From assembly GCA_037975125.1 (NCBI GenBank), contig CM075852.1, positions 6,065,134 through 6,129,133 on the forward strand: a DNA stretch of 64,000 nt, written 5' to 3'. This document shows, in pieces, positions 41,913 to 58,998 of the stretch (within the stretch, counting starts at the first letter, position 1; each line of letters begins with the position of its first letter). The position numbers and the translations under genes were made by a program. The DNA comes from Latrodectus hesperus (taxonomy: Eukaryota; Arthropoda; Arachnida; Araneae; Theridiidae). Below the pieces are notes generated by a model. It was given only the letters and a program-made list of their open reading frames with translations, made no database searches and was not told where the DNA came from.

Positions 41913-44439
41913 TTTTTTCGTAATCAGATTAAAATATTGCATGTCTCATTTAATAATTTTTTACAAACTAAAGTGCACAATTTTATGAGAACTATGATGA
42001 TGAGGACTATTTTGCACAATTCCAAGACGATTACATTCTCTAGAAATTGCAAAATTTAATCACAACTTCCCACAGTAAATTTAATCATAATAAATCGTTA
42101 AAAAAAACATAATTGTAAATTCTAATTAAAAATAAGCTCATTTTAAAAAATACGTGTAAATTTATTTCGAGAATTATTGGCTATTTCAAGAACTTTTGAA
42201 ACATAACACATAATTTTATATTTAAATCTTGCGAAAAGTTAACAGGCTTAAATAGATGCAATATTATAAAACATTACATCGTGTTTATAAACATTAATAA
42301 TACTAATACGATTAAATTATTACATTTTCTAAGTAATACAGATCACATATTAAACTTATGATAAAATCTAGACTTGCTTTTCAATTGATAATATTTACCA
42401 CTTGAAAATAAATTAAAACACTTAAAAATACATTTGCATACATCATTGACTTATATTCATTTTTAAAAAAAATAAAAGTAAATGGACAATAATTTTACGA
42501 CTTCAAATGGGGTTATGTATACATAAAGTAAATATACATTTATATATAAAGTTCAATCATAAAAAATTCTTATAGCAAAAGTGATAAAGCTGTAAAGAAA
42601 TGACTTTTATTTTGAGAGAAATCCTTTCAATAAGTGACAACTATAGAAAACAGGAATTAGAAGTCTCTTTAGACAAATTTCACACACCCTCTTAAATTGT
42701 CACTTACTGACTTATTGTAACGATAATATTTCATTTTTAGATTTATTTTCTCAATATTGCAGGTTTAAAGAACTAGATAAGTTATTTCCAAAAATATTTT
42801 TATTGTATGTGATAAAATGAATTGACTTTGGTTACGGTTGCGTGAATATTCCCCTCAAAAATAAAAGGTATAATGATGGGGTATATGGTGAAATGTCCTT
42901 TGATTCTTAAATGTTTTTCCTTCAAATTATAAAGAACGTTAAACTTCATAAACATATTTTTATTGATGTAATTTCAGTAAGATGTTTGGTATAATATGGA
43001 TACCGTAAAATAAGCTAATTAATTTGTATAATTGAATTAAGTAAATGCATATTTATCATAAATATAAAATTAGGCTCATTGGACTTCCTATTAGGTGCAT
43101 AGTCAAACAAATATTTACCCTTACTTTGAAATACTGTTACTCACATTCTGCTTATATATTCTAACACAATTCATTAGGATATTTTGATGAATCCGTATCT
43201 CATTCATCATTGACCAAGTAATTTTTATTACTGAGAGATCAGCAGAATGAGCTTGAAAGAATGGCAGTTGAAATCTTGTCAACTATCCAAAATCTATGCA
43301 ATGCTAACAACATATGTGCATTACTTGTTGTAATCTATCATTTTTAAATGCTCAAACGAAGAGCAGAAATGATGAACTTTGATATAATTATTTAACAGAC
43401 GCTTTCTAGAATAATCTCAATGTGAAAACATTAATCAAAAGGGTATCCATTGGCATTCCATACTATCATTCCTAGTGCTAGGTTAGTATATGTGGTCGAT
43501 CGAATACTCGAAATTTCCATTTTTCACGACGTAGATGAGACTCTCATGAATTTGAAAGTAGAACTGAGACTCGACTAAAAACACAAAGTCATGCCACATC
43601 ATACACACACATATTTATCATCGATCATATTTCTTAAGACTATGAATTAGTGAAGTTATATCAAGAGCAGTGTAATTTATTGCCACCAACAGGCTGCCTA
43701 TGCAATATTAAAAGTTATCGTAATTTTAGTGCTGTTCTGCAAACAGCAACTTGACTCTGTGCCCACGATGTCAAAATATACATGTCTGTCTACTCGAGTG
43801 TTAGTAAGTGAGAACCGCGGATATCTATCTCGGCTTTATGTGTACCTTAAAATTATTGATTCAATATTTTGGTGAGATTCAAAGACTCTTAATTGAGTCC
43901 AACAAAAATATTACAGGACTGAATACAATTCAACCTTTATCAAAAAGAGAAATGCGCATAAAGGCCTTTCTCTTTTTTACATGAGGTATCACATCTTTTT
44001 CACGAAGCAACAATTTCATAGAAAACTTAGATATGAGAAACCAAATGAAATATTTTTTCTACCTACATTATCGGTATTGATATCACAGCATATTTTTAAA
44101 CATGTTATAGAGTTTTGAAAAAGTAATCATTTGCATTCCACATATTTAAGTAATACAAATTTCATGAGTGTGTTGCTTCACCTTTATCTTTCGCTTTTGA
44201 ATCTACATTAAAAGAAATAATACAAAGTTTTGTTGATGAAATATTATTTAAGTACACAAAATGTAATCATTTATTCTAAAATACATCTCTAAATGTAAAT
44301 TTTTGTCATTTTATACACCTAACTTTAAATCAAATAACTAATCAAAACACATATATTTCTTTCTGTATACAACAAGTTGATTATTTACATGTACTAATAT
44401 ATGCACTCCTTTATGGCTTCTCTGTGAGATTGATCAGAA
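41909..44439. other. AT-rich stretch without a recognisable gene
   Basis: No protein-like frame. Patches near 43440-43580 and 43720-43850 are less AT-rich, but I could not place them. Confidence 0.45.
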
Positions 44440-44935
44440 AAATCTGTATACCTACAGTGGATTTTATAACATGTTGGGTTAAATGGAAATGAGATACCGG
44501 ATACACTTGCTAAACATGGCTGCAATCTTCCACCCATTAATTTAAATGAGCTTACTCCATTGGAAATCTACTCTTTAAAGAAACAGAAACTGCTCAGGGC
44601 TTGATGTCTCTTTTCAGTGCATCAGTGGTATGCTGCAAATAGTCCTGGTATGTCCTTATCTTATAGTGTACTCAAGTCTCTTCAATCGGCCATGGCGATA
44701 TTGAGAAGTGGCCACTTAAAAAAAACTTTAGGTTCCTTACTGGGGAGGGGTTTTTCATCCTTGTTCCTGATCCCTCTTTGCCAGTCCTGCTTACCTCCTA
44801 ACTTGTTTAGGCACCTTTTGGAGGCAGCTGTGGGTTGAACAGGATAAAATCTACTCAGACCTGATACTTTTTGGACATGGGGTAGGCATTCTTTCACTAG
44901 CAACAAAATATGCTCTTTTATACACTTGCTCTTAA
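44440..44935 (+). pseudogene. Non-LTR retrotransposon RNase H end and C-terminus
   Basis: The plus strand reads LQWIL, a stop, HVGLNGNEIPDTLAKHG. This is the RNase H motif WIPSHVGxxGNExADxLAK with the Ser codon turned into a stop and one Ala changed to Pro. It continues with PPINLNELTPLEIYSLKKQK, HQWYAANSPGMS, then AILRSGHLKKT, a decayed knuckle (CQSCLPPNLFRHL) and, after a frameshift, LWVEQDKIYSDLILF to a stop near 44935. The order matches the C-terminal third of Jockey-like ORF2. It is a different subfamily from the copies at 16.6 and 39.9 kb, judged by the region between RNase H and the GHL motif. Confidence 0.82.
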
Positions 44936-46049
44936 GATAATAAAAAAATTATTTTTTTTATAATCTCACAATAAACAAAAAAATAATTTACTTCAGCATA
45001 ATTTTTATCATAAATTTTAAAGAATAAGAAATCTGAGGAAACGTAAAAAAATTCTCAATTTATTAAATAGAAAACCAAACAAATTGTATAGATTAATATA
45101 AACAAAATACTTTTCTTTGACATTTTCAGAAAATTAGAGAGAGAGAGAGAAATTACTAAACTTCGTTTGATTTCACAAATCACTCAAGAAAATATTATTT
45201 CAAAATATAGTAAGTTATGTCGTAATATGATATAGGGACATGAAAATTTCTGTGTCATATTTTCAAGAAAAATTCTTAAGAACTCATGTCTGTAAGAATT
45301 CAGTGATTTCGTTGTAAGAAAAATAGAAAAATGCAAGCTATCACCTTGAAATTTATTTTTAAAAACATTATTTAGGTCAGATTTTATCGGATTAAAATGC
45401 ATGCAAGTCACATTTTTAAGTAGTACTGATAATATTTTCATTAAGATATACAGTGTTTTTAAAAATATATGGAGCACGATATTACATTTCAAACTTTTGT
45501 GATAACAAAAATATCAATTCATCATCTTAAACGCTTGATTTAACATTTTAAAACAATGTAAACTTTGTTCAGATTTCAGCTAAATTATTTCCTGATGAGG
45601 AACGCACAATTAATCAGATTATTTTGAGAAATAAAACATATGGTTTCTCCGTTGATCAACATATCCCTGAAAATCTTGTAAAGCAATAAATGGTTCACAG
45701 GAAATTTCCGTAATGTCGACTATATCTACGTGTTATAGAGACAGCTGTTCGATTTTCACGAGAAAAACGTCAAGAAAACTGTTGCAATATCATACTTGAC
45801 GTACTTGGATGCGAACTTATTTCATCAAAACTTTTCAGATGCCTTGGAGCATATGTTGTAATAGTTAGTAGTAAAATGACTGAATTAGTGTCAGTGAAAA
45901 ATTATAACTCAAGGAGACAACTTTAATTCAATGATGCATCTTTTCTTTTAGTGCTCATACTTCAAGTTTGAATTCAATTTATTCGCACATCAAAATTTAT
46001 ACAGACTCTGCAACTGTGATATTTTATTTAACGTTACAGATGAAATACT

Positions 46050-46052
<3 letters not shown>
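44936..46052. other. AT-rich spacer
   Basis: No gene seen. A short (GA)n tract lies at about 45136-45150. Confidence 0.5.

Positions 46053-46136
<84 letters not shown>
46053..46136. repeat. (TA)42 microsatellite
   Basis: Uninterrupted TA tract. The ORF spanning it is an artefact. Confidence 0.97.
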
Positions 46137-46140
<4 letters not shown>

Positions 46141-48435
46141 GTATTTATTTTGTTATTATGTTACTGTATTATTAATTTAATTGGAAAGAATTATTTAAAA
46201 AAGAAATTTTTTACAGGTCTACATACTTCAATTACGTTTTGGTTTGTCTGAGTTAATTTAAGAAGAAATTTTATTCCTTAACAAGAAAATATTGACAAAT
46301 GCAAGCATTTTTTATCATTAATTTTGGAATGGATATGACATTTTTCATATTTACAATTCAATAAAAAATTTTAAATGGTTAAATATTCAAGTATGGGAAA
46401 GTATGTTCCCCCTAAGCATATTGGATCTATAGCAAGCTCTATTAAATACAAACAAAGCGTTTGTACAAGGAAAAGGTAAAAAAAATTGATATTTTGAAAA
46501 TAAGTATAGTTGATTTTATTTTTATTTTAAAACATATAGAGAAATTAATTAATCAGAAAATATGCAAAAATTCATATTTTAAATTTAATGTTCCCTTATA
46601 AAATCAGAAAAAATGGAAAAAAAAATTGGCTTGAAGAAAGATTTTCTTCCAGTAGATGTTAATAGAATATAGAATTAGTCGCATCAAATTATTCAAATGT
46701 ATTACTGAACTTTAAAAGAAATAAATTTTATTAGAGAACTTACACTTACTACCTTGATTGATTAAAATAATTCTGGTTTCAGCTATAAAAATATTTGTGA
46801 TGAAAAATTTTAGTTATAAAAATATTTGTGGATGTAAAACATCTTATATAACGTTATTAATAATTACATATATTTGTAGTTTGTTCAAAATAACACATGC
46901 TTATATTAAACTTTCAAATTGCTAACAAAAAAGACTAAACAGATATTTATATTACAAATATTGCTATAAAACTTCGTATTTAGTTCGCTAAAAACATCAT
47001 TCTACATTTAGTTTTGAAAAGAAAGCAATTATTTACATTTGAGAAACAGAGAAGCCTCCTTTTGAAAGAACTGAGTACTGGTATTATTATCAAAAAAAAA
47101 TGCCTAATTGCTTGAAATGTCCCCATAATATGTATAAATATGTAAATAACATTAAATAAGATGCCCTGTTTTCTTTTGAAATCTTGTTCTAAATATGCTA
47201 TCACTAAATAAATAATGATAAAGTGAAAGATGATTTTACTATTTTTGTAGCCTTTCATTAAGAAATGGAATAAGTAAAATTTTGAAAAAAATGAAACTAA
47301 TATAAATTGATATTAGAAACTTTTCTTTTTTTTATTTTTCGACACATTCTTGTACTTATATGGGGGAATATATTAAAGTAAATATGTACACATTAAAAAA
47401 TTTCATTCAGAATGAGTTCATTTAAAATGATTTGTAATGTACGATAAATTTCTAACAATAAAAGCTATACTTTTGTGTCAGAATATTTGATCAAACATTT
47501 TGAAATAATTTATTACTTTCAAAGAGGTTGCTTTGATTTATATTTGCGCTAAGAACCAAAATTAAAATCATTTATAGATACACCAGTTCATGCTTTACAT
47601 GGTATAAAACTATATTGCTATTTTGATAAGATTATTTTAACTAAGCAAAAAAATAAAATTTCAATTATTTTGAAAATGATAACTAGAAATGAAACAGTAA
47701 ACTTTTAACTATGTTTACTTATAGGTAAATCTTTTACTTTATAAGATACATTTCATAGTTGTTGATTATTCTGGAAAACTAAATGAGTTTCTATTATTTT
47801 GTCACCCTTGCGGGAAAGTCTATCACCGAAATACGTTTTAAGTGTTTTAAAATCAATTGATGATTTTTTAGGAATACATTCATAGGTAATACACCGTATT
47901 AGTATGTCAAAAAAAGAGTTCCTGTCGATAACTCTCAAGCACCCACAAGACAGTTATACATATTGAAAATAAAAGCACGTCATCCGTTTATTCTTGTGAT
48001 AGAAACCGAGAAAATCTATTCCATAAAACAGGGGATCTCCTCTTGATCATGGTAATTCCGGTAGCTAGAACTTAGAATGGTTATTCATAAACTTTTCATA
48101 GTTATGACTATAAATCACAATTAGCGATATATAATTAAATTCATCTTATGTTCAAAACTTCACAACGTTTTTCCTTCTAAATTGTTATAAAAACATTCTA
48201 GTTTTTGAAATTCTGTTTATATTTTGAAAACTGCAGCTAAACTTACAGTCCATATATAAATATACTTTTGTTTTGAATAATTTTAATTACTTTTTTCTTT
48301 TGTTACTTTTAATTTGTATATGCACAGTCCAATGCTCAACTATTCTATTTAATTTGTAGTGGAGTTGAATTATAAACTGACTCAATCAATTGAATCAATT
48401 GAGCTAGTACTGCTTCTATCCAACTGGTTAAGTCC
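46137..48435. other. AT-rich stretch without a recognisable gene
   Basis: No recognised frame. The 61-codon minus-strand frame at 47753-47938 has fairly protein-like content but no motif I know. Confidence 0.45.
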
Positions 48436-48500
48436 ATCTCAGGGCTAGGTAAAGGGAAGTATGCTGGTGCAACAACAACAAGCCTCACTCAATTAACTTA
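48436..48500 (-). mobile_element. Possible fragment of a family 2 SINE head
   Basis: On the minus strand GTTGTTGCACCAGCATACTT resembles the segment GTTGTTGCACTAGCATGCTT in the head of the element at 7760-7950. The rest aligns poorly, so this is tentative. Confidence 0.3.
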
Positions 48501-49149
48501 ATGCAAATTATCACTTTATTTTGAATTTAGTATTTTTCTTTCGTAAAGATTTGGCAATCATTTTTTTATATGTAATCCTATTCTTACTTTATTATTAATC
48601 TTATTTTGTTTTGTTATGAAACTCATGTATTATTCATGTCATCATAAAAATACACAACAACGAACAAGTAACAAATTTCCTCATAACGTATCAATTATTC
48701 CTTACAATGTAACAAAGCCACATCCATTGGAATTTAGAATGTGGGAGAGGGTGGATACTATTATTTGATAAAAATGACATCTACAAACTTGTTGCATTTT
48801 CACAAATGAAAATAAATTACATATGTGTATGAGACCATATAATGCTTTGCAATAAATTCATAGCAAAAGTCTTCTGAAGTATAACAATAGGCGTTATCTT
48901 GAACTATTTGGCACTCATTACAGCATTCTAAAATTTTACAATGTGTCTATAAAGACCATTGTTTTTTAATCTGAAACAACCATACAAGCATTAACAATTA
49001 TGAAACATACATGAACATAATAATCCAACTAGATTGTTCTTGTAACTAAAAATGTTTCGAACTAGAGTGTTACAATTGAAATTTCAAATTGAATAGATAT
49101 ATGAAAATGATGTTTAGTAATTGCTTTATGCTTTGATATATTAATTTCT

Positions 49150-49225
49150 CACTTGGTACAAGAGCATGAAAATAGATGCCAAAATTTATTAGATGTTAAA
49201 AAGGTTAGAGTTTGATTCCCTTTTT
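49150..49225 (+). mobile_element. Possible tRNA-like SINE head
   Basis: An A-box-like TTGGTACAAGAGCATG is followed about 50 bases later by a B-box-like AGTTTGATTCCC, roughly tRNA spacing. The acceptor and anticodon stems do not pair well, so it is not called as a tRNA gene. Confidence 0.35.
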
Positions 49226-49333
49226 ACTTACAGAACTTACCGTTGGCCATTTTTCTTTGTATCTCTGAAACTTAAGCAGCCTAATCTCCACATATTCATT
49301 CAGATTTTTCAAGCAAATTAATTTTATTCGAAC

Positions 49334-49386
49334 ATTGAACCCATGGTTATTCAATAATAACCATGGGTTTGTGTAATGGGTTCAAT
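49334..49386. repeat. Nested hairpin
   Basis: AACCCATGGTTATT (49338-49351) and its exact complement (49356-49369) enclose a 4-nt loop. A second, partial inverted copy (ATGGGTTCAAT) follows near 49376, so the left arm has two possible partners. Confidence 0.85.
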
Positions 49387-50670
49387 AACCATTGTAAAAT
49401 GTGTAATGATTCTTTTCTCTCTATTTGACAATTACTGAGCAAGTTTCTTTCTTTGTTGGATAATGATAATTCATAATTCTGCTCCCACATGTACAAGCGT
49501 AGATGATCCGTGGAGACGGCACAAGTTTCTGCTCTCTAATAGCACATTCAAAAATTATTTTATTTAATATCAGGAAATATTGTGTCACGATATTGAAAAT
49601 ATACGCCTAATTTAGTTTTTATCGTTTCTCAATACCTCTTAAAATGTAGACTTTGTTTATCATCGCAAACGGTTTTATATTAATAATACTCTCAAAATTC
49701 AAAAAAATCTAATTAAATGATGAATACATTTTTACTTTTTTATATGGAATTTTAGTGAGTTTAAAAAGATTTTGTCTTTCCATAGAATGGGATAACATAT
49801 TAATATTGTATTTCATTTCTTTTTAAAATAGAAATTTATTATTTTTTTAACAAATACTTTTTTTAAAGTTCATTTTTTCAGATATCAAAAAGAATATACT
49901 TATAGATTATGATTAAAATATAGTAATTTATATATAAATATATTTATACACAATAATTGATAAAGGGAGTCAAATAATGAAGAAAATGCATCATTGAGGT
50001 TGGTAAGTTTTTAAAACTATAAGTACATTAAAGCATATTAAATATTCATACATGACGCTTGAATATGATTCTGGTTGATTAACCAATAAAATATATAGTT
50101 TAATGATATTAAAATCCATACTTTAAAATTATAATTCATTTAGAATTAAAAATTTATATGGCAGTCAATTTAAAATGGATGGAATTTTAAGAAATTTTAT
50201 TTTGATAATGCATAAATTAAATGGTGCTATTCCTCACTTCACATAAGATTAAATTTTAATTTGCATTTTTTTTCAATATCTTCTTCATGATTGTAGCTTA
50301 TAACAATGAATACATTTTTGACTAATATGATACGTAATTGCTTTTTCTAGTGTGGCATAAGATTGTAAAATTATAAGAATAAAGAGATTATTATCTAAGA
50401 AGGAAAAAAATATGAAACATTATTTTCGTAGCATAAATGATAGGAATTAACCGGGATTTATCTTTAATTTAAACTAATACAAAATCTATTTTCTCAAAAT
50501 TATGATTCATTATTGAAGGAGCAATATATTTTAACTTTATTCTAGTTCTATAAATTTCAAACAGTAACTTAGATATATGTACTTAATTAATTTGCACTTA
50601 ATTACAACATTAGTTATCAAATTAAAAAAGGTGCTATTTCAGAAATGTCATGTAACAAGCAAGAAAAAAA
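49387..50670. other. AT-rich spacer
   Basis: No gene seen. Confidence 0.5.
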
Positions 50671-50768
50671 AGACACTTAATAAAATGAGAATACTTCTAC
50701 TACAGAAAAATTTGGATAATACCCAGCAAAAAAACACACTTAATAAAATGAGAATATTTCTCAAGTAG
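50671..50768. repeat. Short tandem duplication, period 63 bp
   Basis: CACTTAATAAAATGAGAATA occurs at 50674 and 50737 within a pair of similar A-rich units. Confidence 0.8.
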
Positions 50769-50819
50769 AAAAAAAAAACTCTCATGGTTTCAATATTTAC
50801 AAACTTTTACTTTTTTAGT

Positions 50820-50998
50820 AAACTGGAAAATCACATTACTTTAGCCTGCAACAAGTATCTACTGAACGAAGTGGTAAAGCAATTCCGCAATCCCAGCTAC
50901 TTAAACAGCATTTCCACCCACCATAAAGCCAGAGAATCGCAATCAGTAAATGCAACAAGCAGATGGAAAAAGGAAACTCGATACATAAAGTACATCGT
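50820..50998 (+). other. Unidentified open frame, weak exon candidate
   Basis: A GC-richer patch encoding KLENHITLACNKYLLNEVVK, QFRNPSYLNSIS and SVNATSRWKKETRYIKYI. It is preceded by CAAACTTTTACTTTTTTAG (good 3' splice site shape) and followed by GTGGTATAC (weak donor). No family recognised. Chance or retroelement debris are both possible. Confidence 0.2.
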
Positions 50999-51014
50999 GG
51001 TATACATAAAATAG

Positions 51015-52815
51015 ATCTAAGTCAGTCGATGAGAAAATCGAGAAATAGGAAAGCTGGCCTTATTTAGATGGGTTTCCTGTTCACTATGCTTTTCTTCCCA
51101 GCAAAGTAAACATCTTGAAGCAAAGTCAATTTTCCTAATAACTACGCGTATTGATTTTATCAATATATACGAGACATGATTAATGCAGTAAATTAACTTG
51201 TAAGTCATTCTTAACAATAAATTTTATATAGATTAAAAAAATCTCGTAACTAATAAAATGTCTTAAAATGTTAATATATAATTCCAATTAAAATTACTTT
51301 TATATAAGTAAATATCAATTTTTAAGATCATTTTTAGATTATATATTACATTATCTTTTGAAATAAAAATGTATGTTTTTATAAAAATTTATTTAAGTTT
51401 ATTTCTCAATTTGTAAATAAATGCATAGGTTTAAGGACTGCTTACAATAAAGATCATTTATACTCGAGTTTTAATAAGCACTTAACTTAATTAAATTGTT
51501 TCGTGTGTTAAATTAAATATATAACATTTAATTTCTTTATGAATTATTAAATTAATGTATAATGCAGAACATTTATATACAATTTTGTGAAAAGAAAAAA
51601 TGCATTGTATTATAAAAGTATTGCTGATTAATAATATTCATACTAATCCAAAATTTTAAATACGTATGAAAAATTTAAATGTGAAGCTTATAGGAGGAAT
51701 TACTACAAAAATATAAGTAGTAATATTTATTAAAATGAATATTAATTTCATTAACTACTTTTCATTGTTTCTTTCTCATCAATTTTAAAATAAAAATTTT
51801 TATTTAGCCATAAAACTATTTATAGTTGTCGTTTTCTGTTTACAGTTGGTTGTGCTGTTAGTTAGCAAGCTAAAGAATAAAATTTAAGGATATGGAGAAC
51901 CCCATAGCTAAAAAAATATAATGGAGTAATGATACTGAATATATTTTGGTTAAATTCTGAGAATAAACTTTATTTAATCTTAATATTTTTATACTTGGTA
52001 TTTTAAATTACTTTTACAACGAAAATAATGTTTTTAGAACTTAAACGCCTTATTTTAAGTTGATGATTGCAATTTCACTTTAATTTATAAAAGATATTAG
52101 GCAAACTTTATTTTTAAAATTTGTCTGTTAAATTTTTATTTCTTTTTGTAACATTCATATTTCTGTACGTAACTAATGCTTAAAAATGAAATTGATTTTG
52201 AATTAATACTTTCTTTCCTTGACCAGAGATAATTAATCAAACATATTTAATCCCATAGAAGAATTTGCACAGACATCGTACATAAACATACACATAATTA
52301 TGTACGTATATATTTATGAGTTGCATAGTTCACACCAAGTACTTAGAGGGAGTTCATTTAATTTTAATAAATATTGTTAACAAAATTTTATTGATTCTTC
52401 AATAATTATTCCGATTAATTTTTAATTTAAAACCAATGTTAATTTTTAAAATACTAATTCACGTTTTATAAATGCTACAGTTAATTTTTTTTTTCATTTG
52501 ATCTGAGTTTACAAATTTTTAACATGAAATCACACAAAAATAAGAAAAATCTCTTTACAAGAAAAATTCATATTTGCAGTCTTTCACTCCCACATATGAT
52601 ATTTACTTTCCTAAAAGGAGGAAAATCCTTAAATGTATTCTGATAAAATATTCTGATTCGGTATTTATATGCTTTTTCTTGACACATTTGCTCTTTTAGC
52701 AGCAATGTTTGAATGGAAAGGAAACGTGCAGTTTTCTCGAAATTTCTTATTAAAGTAAGTACTTAAAATATGTCTAGGGAGAAAACCGAATATTTTTTTT
52801 TTACAAATGCGCTTC
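51015..52815. other. AT-rich stretch without a recognisable gene
   Basis: No protein-like frame or long repeat. Confidence 0.5.
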
Positions 52816-52841
52816 AGATGTTCAATGAATATTGAACATCT
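52816..52841. repeat. Perfect 11-bp hairpin
   Basis: AGATGTTCAAT, a GAAT loop and ATTGAACATCT. Confidence 0.9.
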
Positions 52842-52879
52842 AAACCGTATATAGCTAATTGGTTGTGTCAGGTAATGTG

Positions 52880-53010
52880 TAGTTCCGAAGGATCATAAAT
52901 GGGAAAATAGACCTCTTTCACAGGTGAAAAGTGTTAAATTCCATTTGAATTCTGGAATTATTCTGGGGTTTTACAACCGATAATGGTGACATTATAGCAC
53001 TCCATGGCAT
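52880..53010 (-). repeat. Segment related to 54170-54350
   Basis: On the minus strand AATGTCACCATTATCGG and CCAGAATTCAAATGG correspond in order to AATGTCACCGTTATTGC and CCAGAATATCGATG of the segment at 54170-54350. Both translate to a similar stretch (PRIIPEFKWNLTLF here, SRIVPEYRCNLTLF there). They bracket the gypsy pol remnant. Confidence 0.65.
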
Positions 53011-53169
53011 AAGCTCTTCCGTGGGAGAAGCTCTCAATTTTAACTATTCCGGAAGTCATTAACTCCATTCTCACGATCAAACCAAACAGTGATTTTATAG
53101 TTATTATCAATAATAAAGAAAACATATTCATTCTACTTTGAACTAAAAACTGTGAAATGAGAATACCAA

Positions 53170-53317
<148 letters not shown>

Positions 53318-53344
53318 AATTATATTTTTCAGCACCATTTATGC

Positions 53345-54075
53345 GATGTCACGACTTAAGGCATCCACATTTGAATGCTGATTTCCAGCCTTATGAACAA
53401 TAGTGAAATCAAACCTTTGCAGCCAAATTGTCGTCTTCATAATCAGCTGTTATTGATAGCATTTTATTCAACCTTACTAACGGATTGTGTCCGTCACTTT
53501 GGTGAACGTGTTCTCATCTAAATAAAAATTCAACCTTTTAAGGGCAAATATAAAGGTGGCGCACTCCTTTTCGGTTGTGTAATACCTTGTTACAGGCCCT
53601 GAAAATTTGAGACTTAGAAATAATATTGGTTGCTTTTTCCCCATGTCCTTATTCAGTGTCGATTCCCATATCTGAGACATCGGTCTGTACGATGTAAGAT
53701 TCTGAATAATTCGGGGAGTATAATATTTAGATTTTCTTTTAAAGTAACAAAATCAGCTTCAAATGCCTCAGTCCAGTCAATTTTTGATTTCTTTTCCTTT
53801 TCTTTTTGCAGATTTGTCAGGGGTGCCATTTTGATAGCATGATTAGGAATTTAATCAGCATAGTAGCTAGCAAGGCCGAAGAACGCTCTAATGTTAGTTT
53901 TGGTTTTCGGCAGGGACACATTCGCGTACTGCTTACACTTTCAACTCAACTCACACCAATTATGTGTCCTATATATTTTACGTGGTTTTGGGCAAATCGT
54001 CACTTCGATGATTTTATTGTTTAGCATTTTCAATTCTGGTGAAAACAATGTCCAGATTCCCCTCGACAGGTGATT
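53345..54075 (-). pseudogene. gypsy (Ty3-type) pol remnant: RT end and RNase H
   Basis: Reading the minus strand from high to low coordinates: LDIVFTRIENAK (late RT), KTKTNIRAFFGLASYY (the 'FLGLxxYYR' segment after RT), IKMAPLTNLQKEKEKK and WTEAFEADFVTLKENL (connection), TDVSDMGI (RNase H Asp), KQPILFLSLKFSG, YYTTEKECATFIFALKRLNF (RNase H helix with the catalytic Glu), FTKVTD, then [12 protein letters not shown] and NVDALSRD. That is the expected order for a gypsy polyprotein. Several frames are used, so the copy is dead. No protease or integrase core was found, and no LTRs are visible. I describe it only as a fossil. Confidence 0.88.
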
Positions 54076-54169
54076 CCAATTTATTTTAAGGAATCCTATC
54101 TGTCATAAAAGATTTAATGGCTCTTCAAGAATCATTTTTTTATGTTTGCACATTATCTCTTGATTACAT

Positions 54170-54378
54170 CAAGTTGATTGTCTCTGGCACTTCGTAGCTT
54201 CTAAGAGTTCAAACTGGGGAAAATCGATCTCTTTGATAGCTGCAAAGAGTGTTAAATTACATCGATATTCTGGAACTATCCTAGAGTTTTTCAAGCAATA
54301 ACGGTGACATTGTACATATGCAAGTGTCAAGTTGATGTTGTTGCCATACATTACTATTTCTTTGCTTGATATTCGCAT
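54170..54378 (-). repeat. Segment related to 52880-53010, open frame
   Basis: A 69-codon minus-strand frame (MRISSKEIVMYGNNINLTLA, HRYCLKNSRIVPEYRCNLTL, FAAIKEIDFPQFELLEATKC). Its middle part matches the segment at 52880-53010. It lies just upstream of the RT remnant in the element's own direction. It could be the region before RT in a gypsy element, with the other copy left by a second insertion or duplication. The function is unknown. Confidence 0.5.
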
Positions 54379-54595
54379 AAACCTTAGAAATTAATTTCTG
54401 TAATCAGATCTATTTGGTTTCAAATGGATGAGAGAATATCTATTTGTTTCACTTCAGTCGTGTATAAATGAGCTCAAAGAACCTATATTGAAGGAAATGT
54501 AACCTTTTAAAAGAAAAGCAAGGAATCCTAACTGGTGAAATCAGTAATGCTATAAAACGGTAAATCACAGCATTATTAATTATGATCCTGCGATG
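54379..54595. other. Spacer
   Basis: No feature seen. Confidence 0.4.
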
Positions 54596-54690
54596 CTGAA
54601 GCTGAACTGGTAGCCAAATGGTTAGTGTTTTGACTTTGATTAAAATAATTATGGGTTTTCTTATACGTTGAGTAATTTGGTAGTTGATTG
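54596..54690 (+). mobile_element. Possible decayed SINE head
   Basis: TAGCCAAATGG fits the pol III A-box consensus and is followed by TTAGTGTTTTGAC as in tRNA-derived heads. The expected B box (ATGGGTTTTCTTAT) is poor. A later GTTGAGTAATT resembles part of the family 1 SINE body. Confidence 0.35.
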
Positions 54691-55232
54691 CAGTAATTTG
54701 GAATCATTTTTAAACAGCAAGTCCATATTTATTTAGTCCTCATAAACAAAAATGTCCGTTGAGCGCAACCAAGCGAGACCCAAATTATCAGAATTCCAAA
54801 ATTTTCATCGAAGAGTTCACAGTATAATTAAGCAGACGTCTATAAGCAGCCATCACTAAACTGAGAACTTTATCAACGTGTATCTGGTGTATCTATGTGA
54901 TTTTTCTTCATTTCAATTCTATCAAAATGGAATTTATAAAATACTAGTCCATATAAAAAGTACTTGTAAAACACTAGTACATATAAAACATATAGTCTGC
55001 TTATTTTAATGCATAAGACATTTCAAGTAATTTTTTAATATTGCTCATGAGGAAGGCTCATGAACTATTTCATTTGGAAAGTTCTTTTTGTATAGTACAT
55101 TTCATGGTTTATCAGAAAGCAATTCTTACAGACGACTGATTTAGTAGTTAAGCAATACACTTATGAATAAATTTCATCAAATTATATTTATAAAAATTAC
55201 AGTTTCATAATTCCTTCAAATTAAAAATACAG
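54691..55232. other. Spacer
   Basis: No gene recognised. Confidence 0.45.
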
Positions 55233-55261
55233 TTAAAAAGTGTATTTTTTACACTTTTTAA
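55233..55261. repeat. Perfect 12-bp hairpin
   Basis: TTAAAAAGTGTA, five T, then the exact complement. Confidence 0.9.
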
Positions 55262-55496
55262 GAACTTTATGGAAATAAATGATTTAATCAAAAGTAAGAA
55301 TTGAATAACTCTTTCCATTTCTTCTCAATTGTTTAAATGGAGACAAAGAAAATCCAAAAAATTAAAAAGAGAATTTTTATATATTTCATGTGTTTGAAAA
55401 TTTGCTGGAATAATTGAATTTACTGCAGAAAATCCTAAACACGAGATATAAGTGTCATGTATTTAAATAATAAGTGTCACTTACCTAATTTACTGG

Positions 55497-58996
<3,500 letters not shown>

Positions 58997-58998
58997 TA

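Noticed and set aside
47930..47960. Another family 2 SINE tail (CTCTCAAGCACCCAC similarity)
   Set aside because: Only about 15 bases match, with nothing on either side.
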